DNA of 64,000 nt from Arthrinium phaeospermum (GCA_006503535.1 QYRS01000006.1:1860001-1924000); one strand, 5' to 3'. Counted from the first letter of the stretch, positions 11,586-24,600 are shown. A program made the numbers and translations. The notes: generated from the letters alone by a model not told the origin.

Positions 11586-12454
11586 ATGGCCGACTCCGAA
11601 GCAGCGCAGATGCGCAATGCCGATTACTGGGACAGCAGATACAGCAGCAAGGACGACCCCGCGGCCAAGGAGTGGCACCTCGGCCCCGAAAAACTCGAGG
11701 GGTACCTCGAGGAAAACATCTACTCTCGATGGCCCAAGGGGACGACACCAAAGATTGTCCAGCTTGGCTCTGGCGCCAGCGTGAGTCAACATGTTGGTGA
11801 TGCATCGGTTGTAGCTGTTCTGGTTATTTGGGCATGCTGACTTCTTCTGCTTCGTTGTCGCCCAACAGAGCGTCCCGTTCGAGATGTTTGCGCGGGGCTA
11901 CACGGACCAGACCTGCATAGAGTTCTCGGAAGCTGTCATTGCCCAGATGGCGCCCCAGAATCCCGCAATCAAATGGCTGCCGCACGATTTGCGCAACATG
12001 CCCGAGATCGAGTCCAACTCGTTCGATTTCGCCTTTGATAAGGCCACTTTCTATGCCATGTGTGCATATGGCCCGACACACTTATTGAAGAGCATCCCGC
12101 CTGTGATAGTGGAAGACACGGCAGCCTACAGCCGCGAGGTGAGTTGCGACACAGACTCTGCCTTGCACCTTCTTACGTCTTCCTGAAATTGGGGCCCCCA
12201 AATGACACGACCTAACTTTGAACCCGAAGGTCTTTCGGATTCTCAAGCCTGGCGGCGTGTTCGTTTGCATCAACATCTTTGAACCCCGCTACGTCCATCA
12301 CCTGCTGAAGGTGGAGGGCACCGAGTGGACTGACTTACACGCACCCCTTGCGCTGACGCCCGCCGGATGGGCCTACACCCGCGCCTACGGTTTGGTCAAG
12401 GGGCCAATCGAACCAACAGATGACGCTGAAGCGAAAAATGACAGCAAAGAATAG
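11586..12454 (+). CDS. Class I SAM methyltransferase, EEF1AKMT4/METTL13-like
   Basis: Three exons (11586-11780, 11869-12138, 12230-12454) with phase-0 joins, 229 residues. The N-terminus has the family's YWDSRYS opening and an E-W pair before the fold. Motif I reads VQLGSGASS across the first splice junction, followed by the motif II acidic residue in CIEFSEAVI. DFAFDKATFYAM corresponds to the D-K-G-T-x-D-A motif of eEF1A lysine methyltransferase relatives, with Ala and Tyr in place of Gly and Asp. RILKPGGVFVCINI is the usual post-motif III strand. The fold predicts a cytosolic SAM-dependent transferase, most likely acting on protein; substrate is unproven and the changed motifs make eEF1A only a suggestion. 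Confidence 0.82.
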
Positions 12455-13688
12455 ACTTCCAGCTCTAGGGCTATTGATCAGAGTTACAGGCATCTTCATA
12501 GCGGGGTACTCGGGCATGATGCATCGAGTCAAATCGATATGATGGACTACCCGTGCTGTGTTACAGCTGGTGGTCTGCCCACGACAACGGGAAGCCCCTC
12601 GATCGTGGAAGCTATGGCATCCGTCTTCACATTGAAACAAGTTCTCCGATCCTATGCTTCATTTTATCCGCGGAGTCTTCCCTTGCGCTTTCAAGCCTTT
12701 GCTGCCATGCATTTGACAAGTCTGCTTTTGTCGGACCGTACCGAACAGCCACGAGACTGGCATGCGTCTATCTGCCATGCTCAGACTGTCTTGGAGGCAT
12801 TTCACACTCAGGCCCATGGCGTTTTCATGTAAGTGCGAGTCTCGACCAACCCTGAGTGTCGTATCCGTCCTGGGTTGTCATGTCGTGGCTAAGCAATACC
12901 GCAACGACATGTTGACGATCTCAGTAAGCGCAGATGAGCCACTGTCACCAGAGGCCAAGTTCTGCGTAGGGAATTGTCAAGTATTATTGCTAGAAAAAAC
13001 TTGAACATATAAAGCAATATATAAGCATTTGCTCGTTGGCACTCGTATCCCAAAATATATATGTTCTCATCATTGTCAGCTTCTTGAGGAATGCAATAAC
13101 CATCTCGGGACCCTTTTCATCCCCAACTTGATGATCAGCTTACACTATTGACTCTAGAATCCTCCTATGGCGAAGGCTTCTCCCATGTATAAATACTAGT
13201 CTGTTCCAGCTTCTACTGCCTAACGAAGTTATGTGTGGATGTAAGGAGTTACTGCCGATGTATTGGGCGGTTAAACAGGAATTGTTCGACTTGAGTAAAT
13301 CATGTGAGTAATGTATTAGGTGCTATATATAACAGATGTAGGATTGTATTCTCATCTGTAATAATGGTATTAAGAATATATACAAGTTCTAATGCCATGT
13401 TGTAAACAGATGTCGCTTGGAGTAATCTTTGCCGCAGACACGCATCATGGCCCCAACCCCGCGGCCGAGGCCCAAGGAATCGTTCCCTTGGACCACCTCC
13501 GCAATGCAACCACACCTAGCCAGCTCGAGGGCATGCAGATGATCTTACCTTAGCAGCAGCACCTTATTGCAACCTCTTCAATCGACCTCGCTCGTCCAGA
13601 AGTCTGTGTATATCTGCCTTCTTTTCAACCACCCCATCAATCAATGTCCTTTTTGTCATCAATCGGCTGACTGACTACCGGTTACAAG
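12455..13688. other. Intergenic, 1.2 kb
   Basis: 3' flank of the methyltransferase and promoter of the acyl-CoA dehydrogenase. Pyrimidine-rich leader from about 13600. No gene seen. Confidence 0.4.
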
Positions 13689-15092
13689 ATGTCGCCGTCC
13701 AAGCCAAAGCAAGATGGCGTTGGCAAGCAAGGCGATAATATCCCCGCCACTGGCAGTGGTGGCAGCAATCCAGGCCAGAAGCCACCGGAACCCTTCGGCG
13801 ACAAGCTCCCTTGGGCTGAGCCGGCCTGGTACAACACCTTAGCCTCCCCTTACTACAACGCCACCCACCGCGCCCTGCGCGACCACGCCCGCCGCTACAT
13901 CAACACGCACATCCTGCCCCACGCCTCCGCCTGGGAAGCCGCGGGCGAGTGCCCGGAGGCGGCGCGCAAAGCCTGGATGGCGACGGGCCTGCCCCTGCTC
14001 GACGTGCCGCTTGCGTACCGGCCCCCGGGCCACCAGACCATCCAGACGGACAGCCTGGAGGTCCCCCTGGACCGGCTCGACGCGTTTCACCTGCTCATCC
14101 TCAACGACGAGTGCTCCCGTTTCCAGGGCGGCGTCGCGTCGGGCCTGGCGGGCGCCAACGTCATCGGGCTGCCGCCCGTCATCCACCACGGGACCGAGGC
14201 GCAGAAGCGCCGCTGGCTGCCCGGCCTGTTCACGTGGGAGACGAACTTCTGCTTGGGCATCACGGAGCCCAGCGGCGGCAGCGACGTGGGAAACCTGCGA
14301 ACCACGGCCACCAAGACGGCCGATGGGTCTCATTTCATCGTTAACGGGACCAAGAAATGGATCACCGGCTCCCCCTGGGCGACGCACATGACGACCGCCG
14401 TCCGCACCGGCGCACCCGCGTCAGGCACCGCCGGCATCTCCCTCCTCGTCATCCCCCTCGGCTCCGCGGGCGTGACCATCGAAAAAATCCACAACAGCGG
14501 CCAAAACGCCGGCGGCGCGAGCTGGGTCCGGCTCCACGACGTGCGAGTCCCCGCGGACCACCTGCTCGGCGCCGAAAACGCCGGCTTCAAGCTCATCATG
14601 ACCAACTTCAACAAAGAGCGCTTCGTGCTCGCCGTGTCCTGCAACCGGCACGCCCGGACCTGCCTCACCACCGCCCTCGCCTACTCCCTCGAGCGCGAGA
14701 CCTTCGGCCAGCCCCTGGCGAGCCACCAGGTGATCCGCCACAAGCTCGCCACCCTCGCCCGCGAGGTCGAGGCCCACTGGGCCTGGCTCGAGCAGCTCGC
14801 GTACCACGTCGACTCCGACGCCCGGGGGTGGCAGAGCGAGTCCATCGCGGGGCGCATCGCGCTGGCCAAGGTGGCCGGGGGCCGCGTCCTCGAGCGGGCG
14901 GCCCGCGAGGCCCAGCAGGTCATGGGCGGCGTCGCCTACCAGAGGGACGGGCCCGGCGGCGGCGGCCGGGTTGAGCAGATCACGCGGGACCTGCGCATGA
15001 ACGTGGTCGGCGGCGGTTCCGAGGAGATCCTGAACGACTTGGCCTTCCGTGAAGAGATGAAGCGCGCCAAAAAGATCGGCGCACATCTCTGA
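13689..15092 (+). CDS. Acyl-CoA dehydrogenase family flavoprotein
   Basis: Single exon, 467 residues, ATG at 13689. An extra disordered N-terminal stretch (about 40 residues, Gly/Lys-rich) precedes the fold. Family motifs are clear: LGITEPSGGSD (189-199, flavin and substrate loop), KKWITGSPWA (222-231), and the C-terminal helical bundle with ETFGQPLASHQVIRHKLA and QQVMGGVAYQRDG. The usual catalytic Glu near the C-terminus is replaced (NVVGGGSEEIL), but Glu310 in FNKERFVLA sits where isovaleryl- and long-chain acyl-CoA dehydrogenases carry their base. It should oxidise an acyl-CoA with FAD in mitochondria or peroxisomes; chain specificity is unknown. No clear targeting signal: the extreme C-terminus GAHL is not a standard PTS1. 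Confidence 0.9.
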   Translation: MSPSKPKQDGVGKQGDNIPATGSGGSNPGQKPPEPFGDKLPWAEPAWYNTLASPYYNATHRALRDHARRYINTHILPHASAWEAAGECPEAARKAWMATGLPLLDVPLAYRPPGHQTIQTDSLEVPLDRLDAFHLLILNDECSRFQGGVASGLAGANVIGLPPVIHHGTEAQKRRWLPGLFTWETNFCLGITEPSGGSDVGNLRTTATKTADGSHFIVNGTKKWITGSPWATHMTTAVRTGAPASGTAGISLLVIPLGSAGVTIEKIHNSGQNAGGASWVRLHDVRVPADHLLGAENAGFKLIMTNFNKERFVLAVSCNRHARTCLTTALAYSLERETFGQPLASHQVIRHKLATLAREVEAHWAWLEQLAYHVDSDARGWQSESIAGRIALAKVAGGRVLERAAREAQQVMGGVAYQRDGPGGGGRVEQITRDLRMNVVGGGSEEILNDLAFREEMKRAKKIGAHL

Positions 15093-16159
15093 TACATGTA
15101 GCAATGACGGGAATCTAAAGTACTTGGGGGGGTTTGTTATTTGTGTACTATCCGTCGTCATCATGGCATCACATCGTTAAGCAACATCGCATAATTGTGG
15201 TGTCGTAGGGCCTAAGAAAAGGGATGCACATCACAAAACTTGGTGAAGTCTTAGCCAGCTAAGGTATTTCATATCGAGTCACATCGGCTACGAGTAAAAC
15301 ATAGGAATATCGGAGAGGATGGAATCTTTGGCATATAACACCCCGCCTAGTTGAAGGCAGTGTGCGTCTCTCTCGCGAGTCTGTCTACCTATACACAGTC
15401 GTCGTCACATCGTCCAAGACCCTCCCCCTTGAACTCGAAAAAACCAAACCCGCTTGGCCGTCGATCGCATTAAACAATTTGCAGTCATTCCAGAAAAACA
15501 CCCGCCGTCTGGAAATGATGCTGCCAACTTCCACTTCGTCACGCTTTCCTCAAATCGTCCCCAAAACCCTGATTCATAAAAAGATTCCTCATATCGTCAT
15601 CATGCATCATGAATCCACCGGTAGTAAGAATGATGTGTGGAAGAGAAGACCAAGCCAAAGAAATGAAGAAAAGGCAATTAAGACGATTAAAAAGCTGAGA
15701 AAAGCTTGCCAAATGAATCAAGAACGCCGTTCTCCTCGCGACTCAGCGCAAACAGGAGCCTGATGATCGTCGCGATGCCCTGTTCCCCTATCTTTTCCAT
15801 GTTTCGCAGAAACTCCAAAATGGTATATGTATCGTGTCGCAAAGCAAATCGCCATGTTTTATGCAGATTTCTCGGCTCTCTTTCGTGTGCATTGCATCTC
15901 GTTCCCCTCCTGCGTCCGCCACCGCGAGGTCTGCGAAGACCCAGCCGGTCCTATACGTCTTATGTCTGTAAATGACAGCTCATATACAATCGAAATGCAA
16001 TATCAAGCGTAGCCGTGGTATGAATCGCCAGTCGATATGGGTGATCCTTATATTAGGTGAAAGGAGTTGCTCTCATCCGGAGCCACCCGGAGACCGAAAG
16101 TCGACTTGAAAGGGCGAGCCACTAGGCATGGCCACATCCAATATACGAGTACGTCTCTC
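15093..16159. other. Intergenic between convergent genes
   Basis: Tail-to-tail region of the acyl-CoA dehydrogenase and the large minus-strand gene. No gene recognised. Confidence 0.4.
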
Positions 16160-19100
16160 CTAGAAAGTCTCGGATTCTTGGCTCAGGGCCGTGTCGCGGC
16201 TGCCGACGGTGCCGAAAGTGTCTGCTTCAAGTTAGTAAACTGTGTCGTGCATGTGTTAAAGGGAAAATCAATGCTTACTTCTTTTCCGTCTCTGATCATC
16301 CCGAGAGCCATCATCCCCGAGAGGAGATCGGAGGCTCCGACGGTCTCCATCATCGCTGCCAAGACCCCTGGTGGGAGTCATGGCTCTGGGCCCGCTGGGT
16401 CTTCTTGCGGGTGCACCATTGCTGAGAGCGCCGCTGAGGTTTCGGTTCTCCATCCTTGGGCTGGTAGAGTGATAGCTCTCCGTCCGAGCATGTTGGGTGC
16501 CCGTCATGGTGCCGTAGCCGCTTTCCACTGAGTGGTAAGGAAGGGGGCTTGGCTGCTTCTTCTGAAGCTTGTTGACGCGATCGTTGCGCGGGGGTGTGGC
16601 CGTGTCGAGCGGCTCCTTAGGCGGCCGGGGCGGCCCTTGGGCACCAGGTGAGGACCCGTAGGTGTTACGGTACTCGTCGGCAGCGCTCTGATCGCTGTAC
16701 CGGTTGGACTGCTGACCCGGGAAACGGTTCAGACTCGTAGCTGAGCCGGCCCAGTCCGCACTGCGAGGGCTCATCGGGGTATCGTAGTTGATGGCCGAGG
16801 ACTCGAGAGCTGTGCGGAATCGCTCAGTCTGTCCAGGTCGTGGTTGAGGGTGCTGGAGGTTCACGCTGTTACGGTGGGCCTTGTACTTGGGATCCTCCGG
16901 AGTAGAGTAGGTGTTGGGCATGGGTGCATCCTCAAGTTGGTACCGAGGCGTGGCCGCATCGCTCGCAAGGTTCTGCTCAGAGAAACCTGAGTGTAGCTTG
17001 TCGACGGGGTAGGGATCTTGCGGCTCGTAGACCGAGTAGTTCAGGTCCGAACCAGACCGCGACGGAGGTGCGCGCAGGAACTCCTCAATGTCGTTCTTGT
17101 TGGACCGCGAGTTGCCGCTGTTGCGGTTGAAGACCTTTCCAATACTGGAAGTAGTGGTCTCTGACCAGCGGGAGATCTTGGGAAGGAAGCTAGATGAGCC
17201 CTTAGATTTGTGCTTCTTGCCATTGTCAGTAGGCGTATTCTCATTGCTGAAGCTGGTGTGGTTCTCGGGGGCGAGAGGCTGAGGCGGTGTTCCAAGTGGG
17301 ACAGATCCAGCACGGGCAGGCCCGACGGCTGGCGACATAAGCAGGTCGGGGTTGGAGTAGTTGTTGGCGGCAGTCACTTGTGGCTGGTTGTATTCTTCCT
17401 CAGGGCCTTCGTGCACTGTGCTAATCCTGTGGTCCGAGAACTTTCGCTCGTATCCCATTCGTCCAGGTTGCCCGCGCGATTGGACGGAGAACTGGCCTGA
17501 CTGGCTGGCGTGGCTTGCAGTCGATGTTCCAGCATTGCCTTCGGGTTCATAACCACGATCTTGCTCATACTGCATCTCGGGCTGCATGTTCTCCAGAGAC
17601 TGGTTGCGGGTGCTCATAGCAGCCAGCGTCGCAGGACCCCCGGTCTGTTGCTTGAGGACATCGACTTCGGTAAGCAAGTGCATCAGCATATCCTCGATCC
17701 GGCCGAGGTCGTTGTTGCCCTTGGAGCTAAGGCCCTTGAGCGCTCGTCGGAATAGGCCACGCTTCTTAGCTGGCAAGTCGTCAATCGTGCCCGCCTGCGA
17801 GCCGCCTTGGAGAGACCTGGCACCGCTGCCGGGAAGAGGCCGGGGCCCGCCCAGGTGTCTTTGCACAGTCTTCTCGGTGTTATCTTTGACTTCGTTGATG
17901 ATCTGATCTTCGGTATCAGCAAGAGCACGCTTGACGTCTCTGAAAGAAGAGTGCATCTCCTTGATCACTTGGCAGACGGTCTCGATCATCTCTCGGTCTC
18001 TAGCACTTCGCTGAGCGTCGCGAACCATGAGCTATACGAATGTTAGTCGACAGTACCTGCAGCCCTGATACATTTGCTGAACTTACGTGTTCCATCAATG
18101 CAATGACGTCCTTGGATTCAATCCTGTCCATTCCCGTGCCCGTCGAGGCATCGTAGAAAGGCGATCCCATGCCTTGAGACATACCACTCAGGTGTCTCTG
18201 GTGCTTTGGCGCGTAGAACGGATCATCACTGTTGCCGCTCATACCTGATTGGTCCTGGAATTCGACGCCCTTGCCCTTCATAGCTTGCATATCTCGAGTC
18301 TCGTTGGGTGCGGTCTCGTAGCCTTCGTCGCCCTGAGGCATGCCAGGGCTGCCTGTGTTGAACCCGCCACGGTATCCGTTGTGGTCAAAACCGTCAAGGA
18401 TATTACCTTCGAGGCCAGGAAGATTGGCGATGGGGCTGGTATCCCCATACGGGTTGGTGACGATAGTATCCCGCTTTCGCTCACCAGAAGTTCGCTGCCA
18501 TTCGTCATCCTGCTCTTGGCTCGGTTGCTGGCTGTGATTCGACGCCATACCAACTGCTGCGGCCATGGCTGCTGCTGCTGCTGCTTCTGTGATACCCAGA
18601 CCGTTGCCGTTAGCTTGGTCGTTAGCTTGGCCATTAGCCTTAGGCGTCATCGATCGTTCGTTCTCGTAGTCGAAAGTTTTCTCCTGGGTGGGAGTCACGT
18701 CGCCGCCCCATTGTTGGTTAGCACCACCAAGAGGTTCCTGGACCAAGGATGGAGTCTGGTGATCCATGAAGTAGCCAATCTCCGGGAGAGGGTCGTTCGC
18801 ATCTGGCAAGCCACTAGCCTCCATCTTGGGACGATCATAGTCTTCCGATAGCCGGTCGACGCTGTGTCGCGGCGTCGCGTCTGGCCTGTAGCCGTCCTTT
18901 GCCCGCTCCTTGAAAGACCGGTTTCGTTGAGGTACGCCCTCGCCTGTAAAGGTAGCAGGTGAAGTGTTTTCTCCTTTCTTGGCCCTTGCCGCTGCTGCCG
19001 CCGCCCTGCCGAGGGCTGCGCTGGTGATGGCGGCCTCCGAGGGAGATGGAGAGTGTCGGTAGTTGCGGGGCACCTTGCGTCCATATTCGTCCAAGTCGTA

Positions 19101-21686
19101 TTCGTCAAACTCGCGCGAGAGCTTAGACCTGGAATGGTTGGAGACAGCGGGTGACTGACTTCCCTTCTCAAAGATCTCCCTTCGGCTTTCGAACGAGCGC
19201 TTGCCTGGGGTAGAAGCCGCTGAGATGCGGCTCAGATCTCTGCCGTCATAGGAGACTTGCGAGTCGCGATGATCCTGACCACCGCTTAGAACCGACGGGT
19301 CAAGAACAGATCCATCAACCAGAGAGGCCACGGCAGACTCCGTGCCGATCGGTTGGTGCACGATTTGAGGGTTGGCACCAACACCGCGAACGGCTTGGCC
19401 TGAAGTGATCATATCCAACTCGCTGTTGTCCGTATATTGCGTATCCCTGTAGTAGCCTGAACTGCGGACGTCACTCTCCGCGTCGCCAAATTCGCGGCTC
19501 ATCAGGTTGCTGGGAATAGAGCTTGGCGATTGGCCACGTAGGTCCGACTTATCAGGCGAAGAAACCTCGCTGTGGGTAGCTCTCGAGTCTCGGCGATGGT
19601 GGAGGTCACTTCCTCCATCAGTATAGCCAGAGACACTCTGAATGGGGCTCAGCCCGCGTCGTTCTTGCTGATAAGGCACATATCGCAGGGGTGGAGGCAC
19701 ATCTTGTTGGTAGTAACCTGACATGCCAGGCTCGAACATGCCTGGTTCGCCCAAATGATCTTCAAACTCATCTTCGTACTGGTCATAAGTCTGGCTCAAG
19801 TCACTCTCGGTTAGTTCCTGGTCTTCGTATTCGCCAAGTCCCTTTCTCGGAAGAGCCTTTAGATCGCCGTGCGAGATATTGGCATGCGTTGCCCCGAGAC
19901 TCTGCAGAGTATGCTGTTGTTGCTGTGGCGTGCGGGTAGGTGTCGGTGTGTCGTGCATTGATTCCGTGGAGCCTGGTCCTCGGGCCACCTCTTGTATAGG
20001 AGTCATCTCCTCGCTAGCGGAATGGGGTCTATCGGTGTTGGCTGACAGAATGGATGTTCTCGTCATTTCAGACGGGTTAATCTCACTCGACAGTGGCATT
20101 GGCGGAACCACCTCGTGCCCAGACTCCCGGTAATCTTCTGATGCCCTTCCTCGCTCTGGTGTCTTGGCTCTCCGCCGCCTGCGCTGGCGTTTGTCGTCTC
20201 TCGAGCGATCTCGCTCTGCGGCGGCGTCGCTCGCAGCAGAGCCTGGACTCAGCAACGCAGCATTTCCGACATGGTCATGGGCACGTCGTGGTGTGTCGTC
20301 CTGGTCGTTCAAGGAGTCCACTACGGAAATGTGTTCCACGCTGCTGTGTGGCGACAAGTCATTGCGGGCTTCTCTGCCTCTTGACTTGGTCGAATGTGTT
20401 GTGTCGGCTGATCTTCGCTTGTTATTGCCTGATAATTCCTCCTTTGACACCGAGGTGAGACTGGACAGCGATTCCTTATCCTTGGGTCGTCGTCCAGGTG
20501 GTTCGCGGGTGCTGCGCTCCCGCTTGATTGCATCTAGTTCGGGAAGTATTAACCGCCTAATTGCATCTTCCACAGTTTCAAGAAGCTTGGGGTTGTTGAT
20601 TGACACCTTCGACGAGTTGTGCGAGTCGTAGGATCTCTGACTAGGTGAGAGCTGGGAAGACAGCATGCTCGAATCGGCGCCTGAGACAACGGATTCCTTG
20701 TAGCCTCTTGACCTCCTCCGAGATGATGCTTTGCTGTCCATATCTGCTTCGTTACCAATGCTTCGCCGGTAGCCACTAGAGGATCGACTGTGCTTCTTGT
20801 CAGGCCTGCTTGCCTTCTCGACGGCCCTTTCTATTATTTTCCTATCGTCGCTCGCACTGCGAGTCTTACGATTCATTTTGTCGGCGACCGCTGCCGCAGT
20901 AACAGCTCCCAGCGCACCAGTTGCCAATGGCTCGACGCGCGACCGGCTTCTGCTGCGCTCGCGTTCTTCCTTGCGGTTGGAAAGAGTCGTCTCACCAGTG
21001 CCACCAGACCCGTCTAGGAAGCTATCGGTGGGGATAGCCGAGATGTCGGACATGTTGGGTGGCACATATTGAGATTGGGATGATACCTTGCTATCGGCGG
21101 CAGGGATGAGAGGACTCGATACCTTGCGATCTCTTCTACTGCTCCGAACACTCGGGTTGATCTCGACTTCAATTGGATGCCGCGACACATTGGACTCCTC
21201 GGTCGCCGAGGCGTAGGAGTTCATGCTCCTGCTATCTTCGGGGTCTGTCATGACGTCGAGCTCACTCCTGCTAGGGTTCTGGACCAGCGGTCCCTCAACC
21301 CTGGACTTCTTCCCCATTGAGGACTTGCGTGAGCTCTTGGTTTCTGTGATCTGAATGTGACCGTTCTTTTCGCGGTTCTTGGATGGTGTGAGGCGCACGC
21401 GGACGCTCGGCCTGCGTTTGCGACTGCGGCTGCCACGTTCCGAGGACTCTGGGCTCTTGCTGTGCTCAAAATACTCGATCAGCAACGAAGTCTGGGACTT
21501 GTTGTGCTCGTGGTAGTTCCGAGTTCTGATGGTGACGGGGGTGCCGTCGTCGGGAAGAGAGAAGGAAGATTTCTCGTCGTCTGCGTGTTTGGAGAACTCA
21601 GTAGCCAACTCAGTCGGTGAAGAGATGACAGAGTCGGACTCGGTGGGTGCTGGCAATGGAGGAGCCTTTTTCGACTCGATACCCAT
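16160..21686 (-). CDS. Very large, mostly disordered Ser/Arg-rich fungal protein
   Basis: Predicted exons 21686-18087, 18031-16279 and 16221-16160 (about 1,804 residues). The first intron (18032-18086) has a GACTAAC branch site. The second (16222-16278) has donor GTAAGC and branch TTTACTAAC, and replaces a stop four codons past the junction by a 20-codon terminal exon. Most of the protein is low-complexity (Ser, Arg, Gln, poly-Ala). Two parts look ordered: a basic N-terminal block (SQTSLLIEYFEHSK, RPSVRVRLTPSK) and a helical block around residues 1190-1330, from ALMEHLMVRDAQRSARD to RIEDMLMHLLTEVDVLK. I recognise no domain. Long scaffold-like proteins of this type occur in filamentous ascomycetes at the cortex or septa, but a role here would be a guess. 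Confidence 0.8.
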
Positions 21687-24600
21687 TATGCTAATGGATA
21701 GTATAGGGCGGATTGTCGGGCCCCCCTAAAAATTGACCGGGTGTGTGTGTGTTACCCTGTCTCTTTTCTTCTTGTACAAGTGTGTAATGTATGGGTTCCT
21801 GTCGTGTTTGGGACCGCACCTTGTCCAGTTTGTTGTTTACCCGCTGGAGATTGCCCACAATGTGGAGTCGACAATCAGCGGAGCGAACTGGGAAGTACTT
21901 GGCTGACGGCCGAGGTATCGCAGTGCCGATATCCAGCAAGTGTGCCCAGGGTCGGCGATTGGCAAAGTAATTCGGGCGTCAAAGATGCTGCAAAAACGAC
22001 ATGCTTGGGTAGTGCACAAGAGAACGAGGAGGTGGGTGTGGTGGGTGTGCTGCAGCAGGGGGGGATTCAATCTCGAAGTAACGTCGAGACCCAAAAAATG
22101 AGGTGGTCGGTGTAAAAGCTGCGTGAATAGTAGCTGGTTAGGTCGCTGTGTCGCAAAGCCCCAGAATTTTGTTTACTTGGGATAAAAATACATGTACACA
22201 ACCGGCTCGGGGGTATCTTTTTCTTTTCCTCTTCTATTGGGGGGGATTGGATAAAAAATGGCTGAAATGAACAACAGACAAACCGAACCAAGAGAATAAG
22301 CAATTACCTCAGATTGAGTGAAGATAATTAGACGGAGGAGGGCAGGAGACGTCAGAGGATCCTGTTTGCTGTCTTAGAAACAGAAGCTCAGCTTTCCCAG
22401 CCGCTCTATTAAAAATGGCTTGCTCGTCTGTCGTTTCGCCCCACGTGTTGCTTGATGGCTTGTCGGTCCCCAATAGTCTTTTTCTCTTTAGGCAGTCGTC
22501 AGTCAGTCAGTCAGTCAGTCTTGCATCGACGCAATGCTGCCTACCCGCAACAACTGCAATGCGCAATGCAATGACTCACAGCTAACGAGGGAAATCGAGA
22601 AACAGTTGACGATGCACGAGTATAACATGTGGAGGGAGTTCGGAGGGAGAAAAGAGGGGGGCGGGACAGCACGAGTAATTGTCGAGGTAAGGCGATGAGG
22701 AGGTAAATGAGATAGACACAGAGATGGGCAATAGGTCCAGGGTGGTGGGTTGGTGCAGGTTGAGGATGTACGTAGATACGGGGGCCCACTACTCTATGTG
22801 ATTCGGCTGTGCTTGCGGAGGGGCTGATCTTTCGTCTCCTCCAAGTTCTAGGTACGGAACAGGGGCACACTACGACTCAAGCAGACAGGCTACTGCAGGG
22901 TGAAAGATTGCAGAACAAGACTCCTCACGAACGGATGGATAGGCGGGATCGGAGAATGAACTTGCAGCACTTAGCTGCAATGCCCGTCAGTCCATATTTT
23001 CCAGGCTTCACCACCCAACCCAACAGTGAATGGCAAAAAGAAGCACGCACGATAACGTCGAGAGAGGAAGAAGAGCCTCGAAGCTTAGGTCTGGCGCATA
23101 TTGCTTGCTGAATGTGGCGGCTGGGGTTGGGCAGCGCTCTTGGACAACGCATCAGACCAGGGTCCGCTCTTGGGCCAATCTCGTGATGAGAAACCCTCCT
23201 GGCAGAAGCTGCGAGATGCACAAGCAGGGAGCAGCAGGTTTGGCATCTGGCATGGAGTGGGATGATTGATCAAAAGAGAGATGCACTCATGATTTGACCC
23301 CTTCTCATGGACTGAAACGTGATCCCGAGTCAACGCATCTAATCGTCGAATTCGGGTGACGAGGCTGCGGCATATGTTTGCTTGCTACCTACCTGACAGG
23401 TGGTCCGTAGTTAGTTCAACGGTGATCACCATATGTGCAGCTCATACTTGGCCAGGTTCATTACCGTACGTGATGAAAACGAATAGCCAAGGTACATATT
23501 TCCGTTCATGTAGCGATGGAGGAGGCATGAGGCCCTGGCTAGGCAAGGTAGCTATGGAGGCCTATTGAAGTCCGGCCAAATGAAAAAGGTCCTCACTTCT
23601 TATGCAGCCCGGATCTATGCGGCATGCAAGCCGGGGAACATCCTGAGCAATGGCGGCTATTGGCTTACTACATCGCTTTTTCACATACATGGCAAGATAA
23701 ACCTCCGAAAACCTGCAATCGGGAGGCGCCAGCGTGGAGAGGGGGGTTATTTAAAATACCCGTCAATGTCGCGGAAAGAAAGCCGTTGGTGGTTGGGTCC
23801 CAGAGCTATTTCTGGTCACGGTTGACTGAGTAACAGCTCAGAAACAAGAGTAGGAACGAGCGTCTCCATCGCGAAGCCGCAGGGTGGCTCGGGCACCCAG
23901 TTTCTCTGGCAGGGTGACGACGGTCGATCAGAAGGTCGATCGCCGGAAAAACATGGCATGACGGGAACCGATCCACCCCCTGCCAATTTTTGGGCTCCCC
24001 AGACAGCCAGAATCCCATAATGACATGATGAGCTCCAGGCTAGCACCGAGCCCTGCCTGCTCTGAGCATCACCATCACGCTAGGTCGGAAGCTATGTTAA
24101 ATTAGATCACGTCGAATAAGGCAGTGGTGCCACGGGGGGATCGAAAGGCTTTATTAATTGAGCTCAAGAACTGGGAAAATCGCATTGCCCTCCAGCCTCG
24201 CGATTAGGTAGAAGATGGCCTGTCAAAAAAGAGAAGAAGGTCTCACCCGCCAGTCAATGGAAACTCGGGGCTTGGGGATATCGGGAGTGCCAAGTCATGC
24301 CGGTTGAGGGAGGCAAACCACCAAAAAGGGCTTGGCGGCCTTGCATCTACTCAACTACTGCAATGGGAGAACCTAGAGACCACACATGGCGAATGGTGCG
24401 CATCCCATGTCGCCCTGCCTTGGAGGAGAGAGAGCCGCCTTGTCGGCTCTTGTTGGTCGCATTCACCAGATCCACAGCCCTCACCGACTTCTTGAACACT
24501 GCCTATCGGCGAAAAGCTACAGCACTTGCTTGCACATCGAGTTTCCGAATACAGCGTAGAGTACAGAAAAGAGTTCTCGACCGGACCAGACCAAACAAAC

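Noticed and set aside
4381..15092. Secondary-metabolite cluster (dehydrogenase, acetyltransferase, methyltransferase, acyl-CoA dehydrogenase)
   Set aside because: No backbone synthase, regulator or transporter; genes are widely spaced and look like unrelated general enzymes.
14421..15164. 247-residue antisense open frame over the acyl-CoA dehydrogenase
   Set aside because: A by-product of GC-rich third positions; the sense strand has the full enzyme.
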